DNA of 64,000 nt from Acidimicrobiia bacterium (GTDB taxonomy: Bacteria > Actinomycetota > Acidimicrobiia > Acidimicrobiales > Bin134), in assembly GCA_022826705.1 (NCBI GenBank), contig JAJDUJ010000027.1, positions 293,880 through 357,879 of the forward strand. Direction: 5' to 3'. The translations under genes were made by a program, and so were the position numbers. Below are positions 27,771 through 36,394 of the stretch, piece after piece (position 1 is the first letter of the stretch; each line of letters opens with the position of its first letter). The notes under the pieces are model-generated. The model made no database searches. It saw nothing but the letters and a program-made list of their open reading frames with translations, and was not told the origin of the DNA.

Positions 27771-28970
27771 GTGGACGATCTCGGTTACATCCCCTTCGAC
27801 TGCGACAACCATTACTACGAGGCGGTGGACGCCTTCACCCGCCATGTTGACCCGGCCATGCACCCCCGCTGTGTGCAGTGGGCCGAGGTGAACGGCCGCC
27901 GATACCACCTGGTGGGCGGCCAGATCAGCCACGCGGTGGTGAACCCCACTTGGGATCCGATCGCCCTGCCCGGCGCCATGCACGACTACTTCCGGGGCAA
28001 CCCCGAAGGCCGCAACCCCGCCGAGATGCTGAGCAAGCGGGAGGAGCTGCCCCGCTACTACGTGGACGACCGGGACGCCCGGGTCGACAAGGTCCACCAG
28101 CAGGGGCTCCAGTCGGTGTGGCTGTTCCCCACGCTGGGCGTGCTCTACGAGGAGCTCATCAAAGAGGACATTGAAGCGGTGTGCGCCCTGTTCGGCGGGT
28201 TCAACCGCTGGCTGGAGGAGCAGTGGGGGTTCACCTATCGCGACACTATCTTTGCCGCTCCCTATATCGCCTTGGGCGACGTGGACTGGGCCTGCCAGGA
28301 GCTGGAGTGGGCCCTCGACAAAGGCGCCCGCACCATCGTTATGCGCCCTGCCGCGGTCTGGACCGCCGACGGCTTCATGTCGCCGGCCGACGAGCACTTC
28401 GACCCCTTCTGGGCCCGGGTGAACGAGTCGGGCATCTGCGCGGTGGTCCACGCCGGCGACAGCGGCTATACCACCCACGGCTACGACGTGGACGGGTTCG
28501 CCTCGGCGGGCATGGCCAAGCACCGCAAGTACAAGCCCAGCATCAAGGCCTACAACATCGAGCGGGCCGCCTACGACTACCTGATCACCCTGTCGCTGGA
28601 GAAGCTGTTCGAGCGGTTCACCAACCTGCGGATCGCTTCGGTGGAAAACGGTTCGCAGTTCTTGAGCGACATGTTCCGCAAGCTGGGGCAGGCCACCCAC
28701 AAGAGCATCGGCTGGTTCAAGGAGGATCCCTCCGAGTTGTTCCGCCAGCACGTGTGGATCAACCCCTTCTGGGAGGACGACGTGGCCGAGGTGGTCCACT
28801 ACATGGGTCCCGACCGAGTGATCTTCGGCAGCGACTGGCCCCACATCGAGGGCATGCCCCAGCCGCTCGACTATCTGGTGGAGCTCAAAGACAAGGGCTT
28901 CGATGACGCCGCCAAGAAGAAGATCCTCCTCGACAACGTCACCGAGCTGAACCAGCTGCAACCGGCCTGA
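27771..28970 (+). CDS. Amidohydrolase family 2 (metal-dependent hydrolase/decarboxylase)
   Basis: A 399-residue TIM-barrel protein. The N-terminal DCDNHYYE stands where this family has a Dx[HD] metal motif. It continues with VCALFGGFNRWLEEQWGF, a mid-barrel His in CAVVHAGDSGY, ENGSQF and the C-terminal GSDWPHIEGMPQPL segment with the catalytic aspartate. This is the ACMSD-like/2-pyrone dicarboxylate hydrolase superfamily, where members decarboxylate or hydrolyse aromatic-derived acids. It is divergent from the crotonase gene; together with the Rieske and SDR genes it suggests ring degradation. Confidence 0.85.
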   Translation: MDDLGYIPFDCDNHYYEAVDAFTRHVDPAMHPRCVQWAEVNGRRYHLVGGQISHAVVNPTWDPIALPGAMHDYFRGNPEGRNPAEMLSKREELPRYYVDDRDARVDKVHQQGLQSVWLFPTLGVLYEELIKEDIEAVCALFGGFNRWLEEQWGFTYRDTIFAAPYIALGDVDWACQELEWALDKGARTIVMRPAAVWTADGFMSPADEHFDPFWARVNESGICAVVHAGDSGYTTHGYDVDGFASAGMAKHRKYKPSIKAYNIERAAYDYLITLSLEKLFERFTNLRIASVENGSQFLSDMFRKLGQATHKSIGWFKEDPSELFRQHVWINPFWEDDVAEVVHYMGPDRVIFGSDWPHIEGMPQPLDYLVELKDKGFDDAAKKKILLDNVTELNQLQPA

Positions 28971-28978
28971 CCCGCCGC

Positions 28979-29036
28979 CCCCGCTAACCGGTGGGGTCAA
29001 ACAGCCTGACCTGTCTCCCCGCTACCCGGTGGGGTC
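28979..29036 (-). repeat. Direct repeat spanning the aceE stop codon
   Basis: A 20-base unit (CCCCGCTA[A/C]CCGGTGGGGTC on the plus strand) occurs at 28979-28998 and 29017-29036, 19 of 20 bases identical, period 38. The second copy carries the last codons and stop of aceE, the first is downstream and noncoding. Each copy could also fold as a small hairpin (CCCC...GGGG). Confidence 0.9.
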
Positions 29037-31718
29037 GAAGTGGGGGCGATTCAGGTCGTAGCGGGCCACGGCATCCTTGGCCACCTCTGGATCGAGATTG
29101 CCATCGGCGGCCAGGGCGCTCAGAACGGTGGAGATCACGCTGTGGGCGTCGGTCTCGAAGAAGCGGCGCAGCGACTCGCGGGTGTCGGAGCGCCCAAAGC
29201 CGTCGGTGCCCAGGGGGATGAATCGGCGGGGCACCCATCGGGCGATCTGGTCGGGAACCATGGTCATGTAATCGGTGACCGCCACCACCGGGCCCCGCCC
29301 ACCGGCCAGCCGCTGGGTCACCAGGGGCACTTGGGGTTCCTCGTCGGGGTGAAGACGGTTCCAGCGCTCCACCTCCAGGGCCTCCTCCCGGGCCATCTTG
29401 AAGGAGGGGGCGCTCAACAGGTCCACCCCGATCCCGTAGCGCTCGGCCAGCTCGGCCTGGGCGTCCCGAGCCGCCTGGTGGGCGGTGCCGGAGAAGATGA
29501 TGGTGGCCTGCTGCTCGGCGCCGTCCAGCGGGTGGTTCCACTGGTACAGCCCCGACAGGATGTGTTCATCGCTGATGAAGTCGGCCCGGCGGGGCTGGCG
29601 GTAGTTCTCGTTGTAGATGGTGATGTAGTAGAAGACGTCGTCGCCCCCGCCATTGCCGTACATCCGGTGCAGGCCCGATCGCACAATGGCGCCCAGCTCG
29701 TAGGCGAATGCGGGGTCGTAGGCGCAGCAGGCTGGCACGGTGGAGGCCAGCAGGTGGCTGTGCCCGTCTTGGTGCTGCAAGCCCTCGCCCAGCAGCGTTG
29801 TGCGACCTGCGGTGGCCCCCATCAAGAACCCTCGGGCCCGGGAATCGGCCGCCGACCAGATCAGGTCGCCCACCCGCTGGAAGCCGAACATGGAGTAGAA
29901 CGAGTAGAACGGCACCATCGGCACGCCCATGGTGGCGTAGCTGGTGGCCGCCGCCGTCCATGAGGCCAGCGATCCCGCCTCGGTGATGCCTTCCTCCAAC
30001 AGCTGGCCATCCTGCCCCTCGGCGTAGGACAGCAGCAGGTCGTGGTCCACCGGCTCATAGAGCTGGCCCTCGGAGGCGTAGATCTTGAACTCCCGGAATA
30101 GCGAGTCCATGCCGAATGTGCGGGCCTCGTCGGGGACGATGGGCACCACCCGGGCCCCGAATTCCTCGTCTCGCATCATGTTGCGCAGCATCTGGGTGAA
30201 CACCATGGTGGTGGACACCTCGCGCCCGTCGGAGCCCTCGTCGTAGTCGGAGAACAGCTTGTCGTCGGGCAGCTTGATGGGCCGGCGGATGTTCACCACC
30301 CGGGTGGGAAGGGGCCCGTCGAGCTCGCGGCGGCGGGCCATGAGGTACTGGTGCTCGGGGGAGTCGGGCGGCGGCTTGTAGTACGGCGGATTGGCGTCGT
30401 CTTCGAGCGCCTCGGCGGGGATTTCCTCTTCCAGGTGGAGGCGGGAGCGCAGGTCCATGAGCTGGGCGGTGGTCATCTTCTTCACCTGGTGGGTGGCGTT
30501 GCGGGCCTCCAGCCCCTCGCCCAGCGTCCAGCCTTTGATGGTCTTGGCCAAGATCACCGTGGGCCGGTCGGTGGCCTCCACCGCGGCCTTGTAGGCGGCG
30601 AACAGCTTCAAGTAGTCATGGCCGCCGCGGGGCAGGTCCTCGAGCTGGCGGTCGGTCAGATGGGCCACCATCTTGCGCAGTCGGGGATCAGGTCCGAAGA
30701 AGTTCTCCCGGATATAGGCGCCGGTCTCGGTGGCATAGCGCTGGTACTCGCCGTCCACCGTGGTCATCATCTTCTCCAGCAGCACGCCGTCGACGTCGGC
30801 GGCCAGCAGCTCGTCCCAGCGCGACCCCCAGATCACCTTGATCACATTCCAGCCCGAACCCCGGAAGTTGCCCTCCAGCTCCTGGATGATCTTGCCGTTG
30901 CCCCGCACCGGGCCGTCGAGACGCTGGAGGTTGCAGTTCACCACCCAGATGAGGTTGCCCAGCTTGGCCCGCCCGGCCAGCGAGATGGACCCCAGCGTCT
31001 CGGGCTCGTCGCACTCCCCGTCGCCCACAAAGCACCACACCTTCGAATCGCTGGTGTCCTCGATACGGCGGTCGTGCAGGTAGCGGTAGAAGCGGGCGTG
31101 GTAGATGGAGTTGATCGGCCCCAGCCCCATCGACACTGAGGGGTACTCCCAGAAATCGGGCATAAGCCGGGGGTGGGGGTAGCTGGAAAGGCCCTGGCCG
31201 CCGATCTCCATCCGGAAGTTGTCAAGCTGTTCGGTGGTGAGCCGTCCCTCCAGATAGGCCCGGGCGTAGATGCCGGGGGCGGCGTGGCCCTGGATGTAGA
31301 CGGCGTCGCCGGGGAGTCCGTCTTCTTTGCCTCGGAAGAAGTGGTTGAACCCCACCTCGTACAGCGCGGCCGACGAGGCGAAGGTGGACAGGTGCCCCCC
31401 AATGCCGTCGGCCCGCTTGTTGGCCTTCACCACCATGACCGCGGCGTTCCATCGGATGAAGGCTCGGATGCGGCGCTCGATGTACTCATCGCCGGGGAAG
31501 AACGGCTGGTCGGCGGTGGGGATGGTGTTCACATACGGCGTCTGCACCGTGCCCGACAGGCCCGTGCCCAACTCGTCGGCCCGGTCGAGGAGCCGGCGCA
31601 GCAAGTAGCGGCCCCGCTGTCCGCCCGAAGCGCTTACCACCGCGTCGAGGCTGTCGAGCCACTCGCGGGTTTCTTCGGGGTCGGTGTCGGGCAGTTGGTG
31701 TGAGAAGTTCACGGCCAC
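29022..31718 (-). CDS. aceE: Pyruvate dehydrogenase E1 component (homodimeric type)
   Basis: Thiamine-diphosphate enzyme that decarboxylates pyruvate and acetylates the lipoyl group of E2. The 898-residue protein shows the TPP motif GDGECDEPETLG...NCNLQRLDGPV, an N-terminal ISTSH-like region (DGIGGHLSTFASSAALYEVG in parts), and the transketolase-like C-terminal domain (ITEAGSLASWTAAATSYA). It matches the AceE/homodimeric type common in actinomycetes, not the heterodimeric E1alpha/beta. The GTG start is used. The E2, E3 and lipoylation genes are 2-9 kb away on the other strand. Confidence 0.96.
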   Translation of the reverse strand: MAVNFSHQLPDTDPEETREWLDSLDAVVSASGGQRGRYLLRRLLDRADELGTGLSGTVQTPYVNTIPTADQPFFPGDEYIERRIRAFIRWNAAVMVVKANKRADGIGGHLSTFASSAALYEVGFNHFFRGKEDGLPGDAVYIQGHAAPGIYARAYLEGRLTTEQLDNFRMEIGGQGLSSYPHPRLMPDFWEYPSVSMGLGPINSIYHARFYRYLHDRRIEDTSDSKVWCFVGDGECDEPETLGSISLAGRAKLGNLIWVVNCNLQRLDGPVRGNGKIIQELEGNFRGSGWNVIKVIWGSRWDELLAADVDGVLLEKMMTTVDGEYQRYATETGAYIRENFFGPDPRLRKMVAHLTDRQLEDLPRGGHDYLKLFAAYKAAVEATDRPTVILAKTIKGWTLGEGLEARNATHQVKKMTTAQLMDLRSRLHLEEEIPAEALEDDANPPYYKPPPDSPEHQYLMARRRELDGPLPTRVVNIRRPIKLPDDKLFSDYDEGSDGREVSTTMVFTQMLRNMMRDEEFGARVVPIVPDEARTFGMDSLFREFKIYASEGQLYEPVDHDLLLSYAEGQDGQLLEEGITEAGSLASWTAAATSYATMGVPMVPFYSFYSMFGFQRVGDLIWSAADSRARGFLMGATAGRTTLLGEGLQHQDGHSHLLASTVPACCAYDPAFAYELGAIVRSGLHRMYGNGGGDDVFYYITIYNENYRQPRRADFISDEHILSGLYQWNHPLDGAEQQATIIFSGTAHQAARDAQAELAERYGIGVDLLSAPSFKMAREEALEVERWNRLHPDEEPQVPLVTQRLAGGRGPVVAVTDYMTMVPDQIARWVPRRFIPLGTDGFGRSDTRESLRRFFETDAHSVISTVLSALAADGNLDPEVAKDAVARYDLNRPHFDPTG

Positions 31719-31763
31719 GGTCTAATGCTTTCAATTCTGGGGCGGTCATGCCAGCATGAGCGG

Positions 31764-32222
31764 ATGCCTGATGCTGGAAAGCCCACCGTGGTGTACACCG
31801 ACGGTGCCTGTCGGGGGAACCCCGGACCGGGTGGATGGGGTTGGGTGGTGCCCGATGGGCCGTCGGGATCGGGCGGTGCGCCTCAGACCACCAACAACCG
31901 GATGGAGTTGATGGGGGTTCTGGAAGCGCTGCGGTCGCTGGACGGGCCGCTGGAGGTGTATTGCGACTCCACCTACGTGGTGAATTGCTTCAAAGACGGG
32001 TGGTGGGAGGGGTGGATCCGCCGAGGCTGGCGCACCGCCGACAAGAAGCCAGTGTCGAACCAGGATCTCTGGAAGCAGATCATCGAGCAGTACGAGGCCC
32101 GGTCGGTGGCATTCCACTGGGTGAAGGGCCATTCCGGGAACCGGTGGAACGATGAAGCCGACCGCCTGGCCACCGAGGCCGCCGACACCCAGGACGTGGT
32201 GGAAGAGCAGTCGCTGTTCTGA
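31764..32222 (+). CDS. rnhA: Ribonuclease HI
   Basis: Hydrolyses RNA in RNA-DNA hybrids. The 152-residue protein has the catalytic carboxylates in VYTDGACRGNPGPGG, NRMELMGVLEAL, EVYCDSTYVVN and WNDEADRLA, with the basic handle-like segment KDGWWEGWIRRGWR. ATG 31764 is chosen because homology begins just after it. Convergent, 6 bp apart, with the epimerase-like gene. Confidence 0.95.
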   Translation: MPDAGKPTVVYTDGACRGNPGPGGWGWVVPDGPSGSGGAPQTTNNRMELMGVLEALRSLDGPLEVYCDSTYVVNCFKDGWWEGWIRRGWRTADKKPVSNQDLWKQIIEQYEARSVAFHWVKGHSGNRWNDEADRLATEAADTQDVVEEQSLF

Positions 32223-32228
32223 GTTAGA

Positions 32229-33125
32229 TCAGCGCAGGATCTTTTCCAGCACCCCTCGCAAGTCGGGGTGGCGAAACTCGAAGCCCGCCTCAGTCAAGGC
32301 GACAGGATGGGCCCGGGTGCTGGAGAACAAGAGTCCATCGGCCAGCTCCCGGCCCAGCAGAAGCCGAGGCCCGAAGCGGGGGACAGCCACTACCGCCGGG
32401 CGGCGCAATACCGAGGCCAGCACCCGGGTGAACTCGCGATTCGTGACCGGGTTGGGTGCGCACAGGTTCACTGGCCCGGAGATATCGGACTCCAGCAGCG
32501 AGATCAGGGCCCGAACCTCATCCTCCAAGGCGATCCACGGCCACCACTGTCGGCCGTTGCCCAGCGGCCCACCCAAGCCCAGCTTGAAGAGCGGCAGCAT
32601 ACGGGTCAGGAACGGGGCATTTTCTGCCACCACCAGTCCGGTGCGGGCAATTGCCACCCGGGTGCCGGCGTTTTGGGCCTCGGCGGCGGCCGCCTCCCAG
32701 TCGGCCGCCAGAGTGGCCAAGAACCCGGTCCCCGGCCCGGATTGCTCATCGATCACCTCGTCTCCCCGGTCCCCATAGAGGCCGACAGCGGTGCCGGCTA
32801 CCAGCACCGCGGGGGGAGAGGCAGCCGCGCCCATGGCCTCCACCAGCAGCTTGGTGGCGTCCACCCGGCTCTGGCGCAGCTCGCGTTTGCGGCGATCGCT
32901 CCAGCGGCGGTCGCCGATGCCCGCTCCGGCCAAATTGACCACCCCGTCGATGCCGTCGAAGGCACTGTCGTCGATGTCGCCGGTGGCCGGGTTCCAAAAG
33001 CGGGCGTCCTCGGCCCGGGACCCCGGATTGCGCACCAGTCGGACCACTTGGTGGCCGGCAGAGTTGAGATGGCCGACCAGAGCGGTCCCGATCAGCCCCG
33101 ACGCACCGGCAACGACCACTCTCAT
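32229..33125 (-). CDS. TIGR01777-type epimerase/SDR protein
   Basis: A 298-residue extended SDR of the YfcH/SulA group. It shows the Rossmann motif VAGASGLIGTALVGHL, the NLAGAGIGDRRWSDRRKREL segment and ARTGLVVAENAPFLTRMLPLF, the hallmark of TIGR01777 proteins, and a C-terminal Rossmann-lid. These bind NADP; function is unknown, with a cell-division link suggested for SulA-like proteins. Start ATG 33125, 6 bases after TACACT. Divergent from the LapA-like gene. Confidence 0.85.
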   Translation of the reverse strand: MRVVVAGASGLIGTALVGHLNSAGHQVVRLVRNPGSRAEDARFWNPATGDIDDSAFDGIDGVVNLAGAGIGDRRWSDRRKRELRQSRVDATKLLVEAMGAAASPPAVLVAGTAVGLYGDRGDEVIDEQSGPGTGFLATLAADWEAAAAEAQNAGTRVAIARTGLVVAENAPFLTRMLPLFKLGLGGPLGNGRQWWPWIALEDEVRALISLLESDISGPVNLCAPNPVTNREFTRVLASVLRRPAVVAVPRFGPRLLLGRELADGLLFSSTRAHPVALTEAGFEFRHPDLRGVLEKILR

Positions 33126-33131
33126 AAGCCA

Positions 33132-33137
33132 AGTGTA
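33132..33137 (-). promoter_or_regulatory. -10 hexamer TACACT before the epimerase-like gene
   Basis: Ends 6 bases before ATG 33125 on the minus strand. Confidence 0.45.
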
Positions 33138-33179
33138 GGGGCAGTTCGGGTCTTCGGGTCCTGCGCTAGGTGACGCGGG

Positions 33180-33185
33180 TAGCGT
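33180..33185 (+). promoter_or_regulatory. -10 hexamer TAGCGT before the LapA-like gene
   Basis: Ends 6 bases before ATG 33192. Confidence 0.45.
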
Positions 33186-33191
33186 GGGCGT

Positions 33192-33494
33192 ATGTCTGAA
33201 CCGCAGCCGAGACCCCCCTACGACCACCAAGGCACCGAGAGGGCTGAGCCGAAATCCCGGTCGTTTACCGATGTGCTCCGGCAGATCAATGCCCGGATGG
33301 TGCTCGGTGTGCTGGCCGCAGTGGCGCTGATTGTGTTCATCGCTCAGAACACGAAGGAGGCCCGGGTCAACTTCTTGGGATGGGACTGGGATCTGCCGCT
33401 GTTTTTATTGCTGTTGATCACCATTGTGCTCAGCGTGGTCTGCACGGAGATCTTCGGCTGGTACATGGGCCGACGACGGCGCAGCGGCCGCTGA
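33192..33494 (+). CDS. LapA-domain (DUF1049) membrane protein
   Basis: A 100-residue protein with two membrane segments (residues about 36-50 and 67-90) and the central LapA motif FIAQNTKEARVNFLGWDWDL. It ends in a basic RRRRSGR tail. In proteobacteria LapA proteins act in LPS assembly; in Gram-positive lineages the role is unknown. The N-terminus is charged and probably cytosolic. A 30-residue membrane peptide follows 10 bp later. Confidence 0.8.
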   Translation: MSEPQPRPPYDHQGTERAEPKSRSFTDVLRQINARMVLGVLAAVALIVFIAQNTKEARVNFLGWDWDLPLFLLLLITIVLSVVCTEIFGWYMGRRRRSGR

Positions 33495-33504
33495 GCCCGT
33501 CGCG

Positions 33505-33597
33505 GTGAGCACTCGCCGGTTGATCCTTCTGGCGCTCCTGTGCGGGGTGGCCATTTTGGTGGCATTCGCCGTACAGGCGGTGCTGATCCTGCGCTGA
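33505..33597 (+). CDS. 30-residue single-pass membrane peptide
   Basis: A GTG-started frame encodes MSTRRLILLALLCGVAILVA followed by FAVQAVLILR. It is almost entirely one membrane helix with a positive N-terminus (positive inside) and ends with Arg. It lies 10 bp after the LapA-like gene and may be cotranscribed. No ribosome site is visible. Size is below normal annotation limits; conservation of the pair would decide whether it is real. Confidence 0.4.
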   Translation: MSTRRLILLALLCGVAILVAFAVQAVLILR

Positions 33598-33636
33598 CCC
33601 AGGCGGGCCAAAATCAAGATTTCCGAGGGTCGTCGG

Positions 33637-33642
33637 TATGCT
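33637..33642 (+). promoter_or_regulatory. -10 hexamer TATGCT before lpd
   Basis: Ends 7 bases before ATG 33650, which supports that start over the in-frame ATG at 33638. Confidence 0.4.
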
Positions 33643-33649
33643 GAATGCC

Positions 33650-35047
33650 ATGAGCAGCAGCCATGACGTGGTGGTGATCGGAGGCGGCCCTGGCGGGTAC
33701 GCCGCGGCGCTGTACGGCGCGGCTGCCGGTCTCGACGTCGCCGTGGTGGAGAAACAGAAGCTGGGTGGGACCTGCCTGCATGTGGGCTGCATCCCGGCGA
33801 AGGAGCTGCTGGAGACGGCATCGGTGTACCGCACCGTGACCCACGCCGATCAATTCGGCATTGCCGCGCCGTCGCCGACAGTAGACATGGGGGCAGCCCA
33901 AGCCCGCAAGCAGAAGATCGTGGATCAACTCCACAAAGGCGTCGGCAAGCTGCTGGAGGGTCGCAAGGTCACGGTGCTGGACGGTTGGGGCACTCTGGGC
34001 CCGGACCGGTCGGTCACCGTCTCGGGCGGGGAATCCGGCGATGCAACGCTGACCGCCGACCACGTGGTTCTCGCCACCGGGTCGGTGCCCCGCACGCTGC
34101 CGGGCTTCGAGGTGGATGGCGAGCGGATCATGACCAGCGACGAGCTGCTGTCCATCACCGAGCTGCCCGAGCGGGCGGCGATCATCGGCGGCGGGGCCAT
34201 CGGCTTGGAGTTCGCCTCCATGCTGGCTGATCTGGGGTCGCAGGTGACCGTTCTAGAAGCGCTGCCTCGGATCTTGCTGGGGGCAGACGACGACGTGGTC
34301 AAGATGCTGACCCGGGCATTCAAGAAGCGCAAGATCGAGATTCGCGCCGGCGTCGCGGTGAGCGGCTGTCGGAACGCCGGCGACGGCGTGGAGCTGGAGA
34401 TCGAAGGCGCCGACCCCCTGAGCGTGGACGCAGTGGTGGTGTGTGTGGGCCGCCGCCCGTTTACCGACGGCCTGGGTTTGGACGCCGCCGGCGTAGAGGT
34501 GGACGACGGGGGTTATGTGGCGGTGGATCAGTTCTGCCAAACCACCGCACCGGGGGTGTACGCCGTAGGCGATGTGGTTCGCACCCCGCAATTGGCCCAC
34601 GTGGCGTTTGCCGAGGCCATTCTGGTGGTGAAACACCTGCTGGGGGAGTCGCCCGCGCCGGTGGACTACGGCAATGTCCCGTGGGCCATCTACTGCCATC
34701 CCGAGGTGGCCTTCGTGGGCCACACCGAGGCGTCGGCCAAAGAGGCGGGGTTCGAGGTGGTTACCTCCACGCACCGCTTCATGGGCAACGGGCGGGCCAT
34801 GATCGTGGGGGAGATCGACGGGCTGGTCAAGGTCATCGCCGACCGCGACAACAACGGGACCGGCGGGCGCATCCTCGGAGTCCACATGGTGGGCCCGTGG
34901 GTGACCGAGCAGCTCGGCCAGGGCTATCTGGCGGTGAACTGGGAGGCCACTGTGCCGGAGGTTGCCGAGTTCATCCAGCCCCATCCCACCATGAGCGAGC
35001 TATTCGGAGAGTCGGTGCTGGCGCTCACCGGCCGGGCCCTGCACTGA
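33650..35047 (+). CDS. lpdA: Dihydrolipoyl dehydrogenase (E3)
   Basis: FAD-dependent disulfide reductase that reoxidises dihydrolipoyl groups on E2, passing electrons to NAD. The 465-residue protein has the FAD motif VVIGGGPGGYAAALYGA, the redox disulfide GGTCLHVGCIPAKE, the NAD motif IIGGGAIGLEFASML, APGVYAVGDVV and the interface His-Glu pair in HPTMSE. ATG 33650 is used. First gene of the E3, E2 and LipB-LipA series. Confidence 0.96.
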   Translation: MSSSHDVVVIGGGPGGYAAALYGAAAGLDVAVVEKQKLGGTCLHVGCIPAKELLETASVYRTVTHADQFGIAAPSPTVDMGAAQARKQKIVDQLHKGVGKLLEGRKVTVLDGWGTLGPDRSVTVSGGESGDATLTADHVVLATGSVPRTLPGFEVDGERIMTSDELLSITELPERAAIIGGGAIGLEFASMLADLGSQVTVLEALPRILLGADDDVVKMLTRAFKKRKIEIRAGVAVSGCRNAGDGVELEIEGADPLSVDAVVVCVGRRPFTDGLGLDAAGVEVDDGGYVAVDQFCQTTAPGVYAVGDVVRTPQLAHVAFAEAILVVKHLLGESPAPVDYGNVPWAIYCHPEVAFVGHTEASAKEAGFEVVTSTHRFMGNGRAMIVGEIDGLVKVIADRDNNGTGGRILGVHMVGPWVTEQLGQGYLAVNWEATVPEVAEFIQPHPTMSELFGESVLALTGRALH

Positions 35048-35088
35048 GGCGAAGTGCTGGCTGAGACGAACAGTGAACGGGAGGCTCG

Positions 35089-36387
35089 ATGTCTGAGGTG
35101 AGGATGCCACAGCTGGGCGAGACGGTGATGGAGGGCACCATCATCCAGTGGTACAAGCAGGTGGGCGACGAGGTGGCTGAAGACGAGCCGCTCTTTGAGG
35201 TGTCCACCGACAAGGTGGACTCCGAGGTTCCCTCGCCCATGTCCGGGGTGCTGGTGGAGATTGTGGCCGCCGAGGGAGACACGGTGGAAGTGGGCGCGGT
35301 GATCGCCGTTCTGAGCGAGGACGGGGCGGCTGCCCCGCCTGCGGCCGAAGCGCCGCCTCCCGCGTCTGAGCCAGTAGCAGAAGTAGCTCCGCCACCTCCG
35401 CCGCCCCCAGAGCCGGCACCTGCTCCCCCAGAGGCGCCGAGTGCTCCCGCCTCCGGCGGCGGCCGATTCGTGTTGTCGCCGGTTGTGCGCCGGCTGATCG
35501 CCGAGAACGGGTTGGATCCCTCGCAGATCACCGGCACTGGTGTTGGCGGGCGCATTACCCGCTCCGACGTGGAGTCGTACATCGCCCAGAACCGCACCGC
35601 GGCCAGCCGGCCGCCGGCGTCTGCGCCCACCACCACGCCAACGGCGCCGCCTGCCCGGACGCCAGCAGCTGGACGCGACACAGTGGTGCCACTCAGCAAC
35701 ATACGCCGCATCACCGGCGAGCACATGGTGCGGTCGAAGCAGGTGTCGCCCCATGTGCTGACCGCGGTGGAAGTGGATTTCGAAGGGGTGGAGCAAGTGC
35801 GCCGAGCCCACCGGGAGGAGTTCAAGGCCGAGCACGGTTTCAGCCTCACCTACCTCCCCTTCATCGCCCGGGCGGTGTGCGATGCCCTTCACGAATATCC
35901 CGACATCAACGCCTCGGTGGGAGACAACGAGCTGGTTGTACACAACTACGTCAACCTGGCCATCGCCGTCGACCTCGACTTCCAAGGGCTGCTGGCCCCG
36001 GTAGTAGTGGACGCCGATCGCAAGCGTCTGACGGCGATCGCTGAAGAGGTGGCCGACCTGTCGAGGCGGGCGCGGGCCAAGAAGCTGAACGCCGATGAAA
36101 TCTCCGGGGGCACGTTCACCATCACCAACCCCGGCCAGTGGGGAACCATGATGCAGTTCCCCATAATCAACCAGCCCCAGGTGGCCATCTTGTCCACCGA
36201 CGGGATCCGCCGCCGACCAGTGGTTGTCACCGCCGAAGACGGCGGCGAGGCCATCGCCATCCACTCGGTGGGGGTGCTGGCCCTGGCCTGGGACCACCGG
36301 GCCTTCGACGGGGCCTACGTGGCCGCTTTCTTGGACCACGTCCGCTCCATCATCGAAACCCGCGACTGGCACGCCGAGATGCCATGA
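35089..36387 (+). CDS. 2-oxoacid dehydrogenase E2 acyltransferase
   Basis: A 432-residue E2 protein. The lipoyl domain holds the lipoylated Lys in FEVSTDKVDSEVPSP (about residue 42), followed by a long Pro/Ala/Glu linker, a peripheral subunit-binding domain (VLSPVVRRLIAENGLDPSQI) and a CoA-acyltransferase domain ending with the catalytic His-Asp region ALAWDHRAFDGAYVAAFLDH. One lipoyl domain is present; the AceF type often has more. The acyl specificity (acetyl, succinyl or branched-chain) is not fixed by sequence alone; lpdA and aceE nearby favour pyruvate. Confidence 0.93.
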   Translation: MSEVRMPQLGETVMEGTIIQWYKQVGDEVAEDEPLFEVSTDKVDSEVPSPMSGVLVEIVAAEGDTVEVGAVIAVLSEDGAAAPPAAEAPPPASEPVAEVAPPPPPPPEPAPAPPEAPSAPASGGGRFVLSPVVRRLIAENGLDPSQITGTGVGGRITRSDVESYIAQNRTAASRPPASAPTTTPTAPPARTPAAGRDTVVPLSNIRRITGEHMVRSKQVSPHVLTAVEVDFEGVEQVRRAHREEFKAEHGFSLTYLPFIARAVCDALHEYPDINASVGDNELVVHNYVNLAIAVDLDFQGLLAPVVVDADRKRLTAIAEEVADLSRRARAKKLNADEISGGTFTITNPGQWGTMMQFPIINQPQVAILSTDGIRRRPVVVTAEDGGEAIAIHSVGVLALAWDHRAFDGAYVAAFLDHVRSIIETRDWHAEMP

Positions 36388-36394
36388 GCCTTCG

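Noticed and set aside
27687..29000. Long upstream extension of the crotonase frame (711 codons in all)
   Set aside because: Lies antisense to the amidohydrolase gene; homology begins at GTG 27686 behind a -10 box.
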